Origin: an uncultured Coriobacteriaceae bacterium
GTDB taxonomy: Bacteria; Actinomycetota; Coriobacteriia; Coriobacteriales; Atopobiaceae
Direction of reading: 5' to 3'
Length of the DNA stretch: 64,000 nt
Assembly (NCBI GenBank): GCA_902788705.1
Contig: CADALE010000002.1
Span: 62,001 to 126,000, forward strand
Part shown: piece after piece, positions 59,973 through 64,000 of the stretch
How the letters are laid out: each line of letters opens with the position of its first letter
How positions within the stretch are numbered: the first letter of the stretch is position 1
The notes under the pieces: generated by a model
Seen by the model: the letters and a program-made list of their open reading frames with translations, nothing else
Told to the model about the DNA's origin: nothing
The model's database searches: none
Program-made: the position numbers and the translations under genes

Positions 59973-61202
59973 TTACCAAGAGATGTCCCCAGTTTCTGCA
60001 AGGTGCTTTGGATGTGTTCCATCGGCTTGAAGAGTTCTTTCCGAAAGTGCATCCGCATCCATGAATAGACAGAACATCATTGGCGTATACATAATCGAGG
60101 TGAGCTGCCACTCCATGGTGGCGTGGAGTGCCACTACAAGTAGTGCACCTGTTAAGCCAATATTGTTCTTTATTGCCGCTTCGTATGAGCATCTCATATA
60201 GAGCGCCATCACAATAATGAACGCGAGGATTCCAGATGTGAGGAAGAGCTTCATATATGACGAGTCGAGATAGCCTACGCCATAGTTAGCGTCTCCGGAA
60301 AACAGACTGGTACCAAATAGGCTCGGCTTGGCACTCTTGAAGGCATTATTAGAGAAAAGAAGCCTGCTAGATGTAATATAGTTGACTGCCTTCATCCATG
60401 GGATTTCCGGATCGTATGTTGCACAAAGAAGAATCATGATTGCAGCGCAAATGAGATAAGTCGATGCGACGAGCGCACCAATAATGTGCCTGCTCTTCTC
60501 CACTAGCCCTAAGGGCAGCATCGAACCAGCAGTCCAAACAAGGATAGCCATAATGGTAAACGCGAACGGCCCACGAGAACGTCCGAACCAGAAGATGATA
60601 ATAGAGACAAGAGTGACGAGTGCTGCGGGAAGGTTCACCCGACGTCTCCCAGCATTGCATTGCATCGACAGTACGAGCGTCAGAAGAATATTGGGGAGAC
60701 GCGACGGATAGGCAAAGCCAAATGACTCTCTAACATAACCGCGCGTATCATAATGTGTGACCGTAGGAATCACTCCAACGGATGAAAGCAATACTACGGC
60801 TCCAGTCTCTACCGCAAGCACGAGACAGGTGAAACGCAGAAGCGTTTGGTAATCGTTCTTTCTAGCTGCGAAAGCAATGGCCATGGACTGAATCAGTATT
60901 GTGTCTTTTGAGACGAAAGCAGAAGGAATGAGAATCGTGAAGCATGCTAGCAGGAACCAGTCCTCATGGTTATAAGACTTGAAACGCATGATCTCGCGAG
61001 CTGCTAAGGGAAGCAAGGCGCAAACAATCACTAGCTTCATAAAGATGTTTGACGTATCCAGGAAGATAGCTGTTCCCATCAACAAGCGCACTGTCAACCA
61101 TGCGGTCCAGCAAACCTCGAGAAGTGGGTCGTCGTTCCATAAGTCAAGGACGGTGTTCTTGGCAGTACGGATAATAGCAGCAACTCTTTCCATTAGGTCC
61201 AC
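59973..61202 (-). CDS. O-antigen polymerase (Wzy)-like membrane protein
   Basis: 409 residues with about ten to twelve membrane helices and a large extracytoplasmic loop near 255-310 containing SSRLLFSNNAFKSAKPSLFG. Loop Arg residues and the sequence FWFGRSRGPFAF fit Wzy-type polymerases, whose sequences are otherwise very variable. Placed between the flippase and a glycosyltransferase. It overlaps the latter by 10 nt. Confidence 0.75.
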   Translation of the reverse strand: MDLMERVAAIIRTAKNTVLDLWNDDPLLEVCWTAWLTVRLLMGTAIFLDTSNIFMKLVIVCALLPLAAREIMRFKSYNHEDWFLLACFTILIPSAFVSKDTILIQSMAIAFAARKNDYQTLLRFTCLVLAVETGAVVLLSSVGVIPTVTHYDTRGYVRESFGFAYPSRLPNILLTLVLSMQCNAGRRRVNLPAALVTLVSIIIFWFGRSRGPFAFTIMAILVWTAGSMLPLGLVEKSRHIIGALVASTYLICAAIMILLCATYDPEIPWMKAVNYITSSRLLFSNNAFKSAKPSLFGTSLFSGDANYGVGYLDSSYMKLFLTSGILAFIIVMALYMRCSYEAAIKNNIGLTGALLVVALHATMEWQLTSIMYTPMMFCLFMDADALSERTLQADGTHPKHLAETGDISW

Positions 61203-62368
61203 CTCCTCATGGCCTCGCGAAGATCTTCATATGAGTCAGGAACCAGCAGGGACTCAGCCTGGCACCCTCCCTGTATGAGATTGTTTACCATGTCGTTAAC
61301 AGAATCAATTGGGATGGCTGAACCGGGCACGACTTTGTTGAGAAACAAATTGCGAGCATGCATGCCAAAGACGAGAGGGGGTAGCATCTGAGCAGTGGAC
61401 CCAAAACCCGCCAGGACGATGTCGTCTCGGATGCAGCCAGACGCGAGCAGAAGCTCCCACGACAAAGTTGGGTCAATGATGGTATAGCCTCGATCTTCGT
61501 ATGCCGTAGAGTCACCCCGTGGGTGCGGTCGTACGTACATGCGCCCACCGCATGATTTCCTTATCTCCTCAAGGCAGTTTAATTCGTCATCAAGATTTAC
61601 CCCACCCTCTTTAGGAAGGGCCAGATAGATTGTCGTGCCATCAGTATAGTCTGGGAGGTTTGGCGTGCCTTGGATTGCTTGGTATAGAACACTCCAATCC
61701 TCTGGAAGCTCGATTCTTTTAAGCGGCAATTCAGAGTATAAGGAGCGTTCTGCATCAGATACGAATAGCAGCCATAGTTCGCGCATCTCATATGTGCAAC
61801 CCTTGCCGGCAACAATCCTGAGTGGCCACCTCAAGACTCGTTTGAATTGCTGACTCAGTGTGGGATGTTGGCAGCAAACCCCACTGGTCCCTTGGTCGAG
61901 GAAAAGCAGTGAGTCGAATGTTTTTCCGTTGTGAGATCCTAAGCCATCGTCGATAAAGGCGCTGATTCCGCTGGGCACGCAATATCGGCGGGCGTCAATC
62001 GTAAATCTGTTTACAACGCTGCAGACTAGTACATCATACGTCTTGCCGGCCAGCTCTGGATAAGAATCCCTGAATCTCTGTTCGCAGGCGTTCTTGTGCA
62101 AGATGTGGTCTTTGAAGTATTCAATCCCTTGGTGGTCTTGGAGCGGATAGCCATTGGCTGCATAAATAACCTTAGTAAAGCAACCTGATGCCCTAAGGTT
62201 ATCTGCAAGTTGCTGAGCCCCAGAGAACCTGTCATGAACCACGAGATCGCAGCGATTGAAGTGTCGATTTTCATCCATGAGGAACAGGCAGGTAGCAACC
62301 AAAGCCTGGAATGGTGTCTCGACAATGCAGAGAACGTTCTTGTTGTCAAAGGTGCCCGCTTTAGACAT
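61193..62368 (-). CDS. GT52/polysialyltransferase-like transferase, predicted nonulosonate transferase
   Basis: 391 residues. IVETPFQALVATCLF near 15-29 matches the ETPFQ start of GT52 sialyltransferases; FIDDGLGSHNGKTF near 138 matches the DDG motif; MYVRPHPRGDS near 275 matches the K/RPHPR motif; VLAGFGSTAQMLPPLVFG carries the later Ser/Thr motif. Known members use CMP-Neu5Ac; here CMP-legionaminate from the adjacent pathway is the likely donor (inference). Starts 2 nt after the GT2 gene. Confidence 0.75.
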   Translation of the reverse strand: MSKAGTFDNKNVLCIVETPFQALVATCLFLMDENRHFNRCDLVVHDRFSGAQQLADNLRASGCFTKVIYAANGYPLQDHQGIEYFKDHILHKNACEQRFRDSYPELAGKTYDVLVCSVVNRFTIDARRYCVPSGISAFIDDGLGSHNGKTFDSLLFLDQGTSGVCCQHPTLSQQFKRVLRWPLRIVAGKGCTYEMRELWLLFVSDAERSLYSELPLKRIELPEDWSVLYQAIQGTPNLPDYTDGTTIYLALPKEGGVNLDDELNCLEEIRKSCGGRMYVRPHPRGDSTAYEDRGYTIIDPTLSWELLLASGCIRDDIVLAGFGSTAQMLPPLVFGMHARNLFLNKVVPGSAIPIDSVNDMVNNLIQGGCQAESLLVPDSYEDLREAMRRWT

Positions 62369-62370
62369 GG

Positions 62371-63414
62371 TTACTGCTTATCCCTCGTAGCTACCCTATA
62401 TGAGAGGCGAAAGACCTTAGGGGAGATCGCAAAGAGCGCAAGGCGCACCTTGTTGATACTCGAGACCCGCCGATCGCGCAAGACGCCCAGCAATGCCCCT
62501 CGTACGTACGATGTGCACGCATTGCGCAGCTCCGCAACGCGACTCGGACACTCGCTCACGTCCACGATATCAAGAAGCAAAGAGAGCCTCGTAAGCTCAA
62601 GGCACTTGTGAAATGCAAGAGCCTGTCCATGTCCGGGTACATCTCTCTCGATAAGGCCGTCAAGGTACTCAACCATCTCGTAGAAATTCTCCGCCTGCGC
62701 TAGCGGTGCCTTTCGTCTCTTAGTAATCGAGCCACCCCGTCCTTTAATGTATCCGTATATTTGGTTTTCAACTACCGCAAATGATCTAGCTGCCAAGACA
62801 TGGCCACCATACGAAAGGGTGTCTTCGTAGAGCTTCCCCACGGGAAACGGCGAGTGAAGGTACATTTCCTTAGGGGCAAGGTGTGCCCAAGCACTAATCA
62901 TCGGATCATCGTAGAGCATGCGATCAACGAGTTCGTCTTTAGTGAGCATTACCCACCTGATGTCGGTCTCCCACACGACGTCTTGGAAAGGCTTATCGTT
63001 GTACGAAAGATTCACATGACGTCCGATGACCACGCGATTGTCGCTCGACTCCATGGCGGTGCACAGTGATTCCAGATAAACCGGCGATATGACGTCATCA
63101 CCATCCACAAACGTGACGTAAGTGCCACGAGCGATTGCCACACCGGCATTGCGAGCCGCCGAAAGGCCACCGTTCTCAGTGTGGATAACACGCATCCAAG
63201 GGCGGCTGGTCGCCAACGTATCGAGCCTTGTGCCCGTCTCGTCAGTAGAGCCATCATCGACACAAATGACTTCGAAATTATTAAAGGTCTGGGAGTCAAC
63301 GGATGCAATGCAGTATTCGACGCAATCAGCAATGTTATAGAAAGGGATGATGATGCTTACAAGAGGCGTGATAGCTCGCTCATAGCATCTTTGTTCGGAT
63401 GCAGATTCGTTCAA
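62371..63414 (-). CDS. GT2 family glycosyltransferase
   Basis: 347 residues, GT-A fold: VSIIIPFYNIADCVEYCIAS, VICVDDGSTDETG, GGLSAARNAGVAIARG and FVDGDDVISP with the DXD-type metal site. The C-terminal half is helical and variable. It adds one sugar to the lipid-linked unit at the cytosolic face. Spaced 2 nt from the GT52-like gene, so co-translated. Acceptor and donor cannot be read. Confidence 0.9.
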   Translation of the reverse strand: MNESASEQRCYERAITPLVSIIIPFYNIADCVEYCIASVDSQTFNNFEVICVDDGSTDETGTRLDTLATSRPWMRVIHTENGGLSAARNAGVAIARGTYVTFVDGDDVISPVYLESLCTAMESSDNRVVIGRHVNLSYNDKPFQDVVWETDIRWVMLTKDELVDRMLYDDPMISAWAHLAPKEMYLHSPFPVGKLYEDTLSYGGHVLAARSFAVVENQIYGYIKGRGGSITKRRKAPLAQAENFYEMVEYLDGLIERDVPGHGQALAFHKCLELTRLSLLLDIVDVSECPSRVAELRNACTSYVRGALLGVLRDRRVSSINKVRLALFAISPKVFRLSYRVATRDKQ

Positions 63415-63649
63415 GATATATCACCTCGACTTCAAAGATTGCGCCTCTCCAAGCAGGAAAACTGGTGCATCAAGGGAACTTGGCTCAAACCTATTAGCTT
63501 TACACGCCGTAGCAGCACTAGCTAGCCACAACGGATAGCGCAGCATATCGGGGCGCTCTGTTGTTGCGCTTCTGTTCCTGTGGGCACAGCATCCATATTG
63601 TGCCCTGAAGGGAAGATTAACAATAAAGGATCTCATGGCGTTGATAATC
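63415..63649. other. Interval between two glycosyltransferase genes, possibly a displaced coding tail
   Basis: On the minus strand this stretch is open in a frame different from that of the preceding glycosyltransferase and reads ILGTRLKDRIINAMRSF and onwards to a stop at 63421. It might be the original C-terminus of that enzyme moved out of frame near 63680, or merely an open non-coding frame. No ribosome site supports a separate gene. Confidence 0.3.
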
Positions 63650-64000
63650 CTATCTTTTAGTCGTGTTCCCAGGATTCCACACGCCTCGCGACCTAAGTAG
63701 GTACCCGTGCTTCGCAAAGTAATAAGCAAGTCCCGCGATGTGGCTCGCATTCGTCTTGCTGATGAGCTTCTTGTGCGAGAGACGCTGGTAAGCGTGGAGT
63801 ATTTCCGCGTCATGAGCATAGCAAACGCGCATACCAGCCGCATGCACACGAGCACACCAGTCAACATCTTCGGGGGCATAAAAGATGCGCTCATCGAGCT
63901 GGCCCACAGTTGAGTAAGTTGAGTATGGAAAGAGCCAGCAAGCAGAGAGCAGGTACCCAACGTCCTGCAACGCACCTCTTACCGGCGTATCGCATACCTC
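63650..64000 (-). CDS. GT2 family glycosyltransferase, rhamnosyltransferase-like (partial)
   Basis: Only the last 116 residues are in the window; the gene continues past the right edge. GYLLSACWLFPYSTYSTVGQ and ERIFYAPEDVDWCARVHAAG are the typical late GT2 motifs (ED-D/W-C-R with the catalytic acidic pair), followed by the H-x-Y segment ILHAYQRLSHKKL. The protein ends with RGVWNPGNTTKR, which seems short for the family; a frameshift near 63680 is possible. Same strand as the rest of the locus. Confidence 0.75.
   Translation of the reverse strand, partial: EVCDTPVRGALQDVGYLLSACWLFPYSTYSTVGQLDERIFYAPEDVDWCARVHAAGMRVCYAHDAEILHAYQRLSHKKLISKTNASHIAGLAYYFAKHGYLLRSRGVWNPGNTTKR

Noticed and set aside
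58567..60030. Long plus-strand frame opposite the second flippase
   Set aside because: A high-GC antisense shadow rich in His, Arg and Gly with no known fold; the minus-strand flippase explains the conservation.

Overview
The window looks like a chromosomal segment of a GC-rich, Gram-positive actinobacterium, most plausibly class Coriobacteriia (Collinsella/Olsenella/Atopobium relatives). This is inferred from the high GC of the housekeeping part, the Asp23-AmaP-DUF2273 envelope-stress operon, the lipoprotein style and the very dense same-strand operons. Genus cannot be fixed by eye. No tRNA, rRNA, CRISPR array, integrase or intact transposase was recognised.

Region 1 (1-10907) is core or near-core. 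It holds a minus-strand group with a dicarboxylate-type symporter carrying a GHKL-like N-terminal domain, a glycerophosphodiesterase-like protein lacking its catalytic front half, an HD alarmone-hydrolase-like protein, a STAS-phosphotransferase fusion and a membrane protein cut by the left edge. Next come an SDR and a VUT/YhhQ queuosine-precursor transporter preceded by a convincing preQ1-I riboswitch. Plus-strand genes follow: TIGR00266/AIM24, a CPBP protease, two small proteins and a beta-helix lipoprotein.

Region 2 (10908-29971) is accessory and rich in defence-like and toxin-like genes. It starts with seven hairpins repeated at exactly 52 bp, then a DUF4062-STAND-TPR protein, a DUF262/DUF1524 protein with a C-terminal RAMA-like domain, an Mbeg1-like hydrolase, an acyltransferase, the Asp23 operon, a TIR protein fused to a beta-sandwich, a class II Fic protein and a MazEF pair under a perfect 28-bp palindrome. 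It ends with an orphan HTH antitoxin whose PIN toxin seems truncated after about nine codons, a lone RES-domain protein and a broken acyltransferase. A family of GTTCCAAAGGG-type hairpins follows several genes.

Region 3 (30197-64000) is one long minus-strand surface-polysaccharide locus with marked base-composition mosaicism. The right part carries three glycosyltransferases (one resembling GT52/polysialyltransferases), a Wzy-like polymerase, a Wzx-like flippase and what looks like a full legionaminic-acid-type nonulosonate pathway: LegB, LegC, PtmE, NeuD/LegH-like, LegI, LegG, two Gfo/Idh/MocA oxidoreductases and a LegF fused to an O-acetyltransferase-like domain. The left part carries RmlA, RmlB and RffA (predicted TDP-4-amino-4,6-dideoxygalactose), a second flippase, a GtrB/Gtr-like pair and several acyltransferase-3 enzymes. 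It also has an unusual block of malate/lactate-type dehydrogenase, LarA-family 2-hydroxyacid racemase, DegT-like PLP enzyme and ATP-grasp ligase. I infer, without proof, that this block makes a hydroxy-acid decoration for the glycan; it is the most interesting candidate system in the window.
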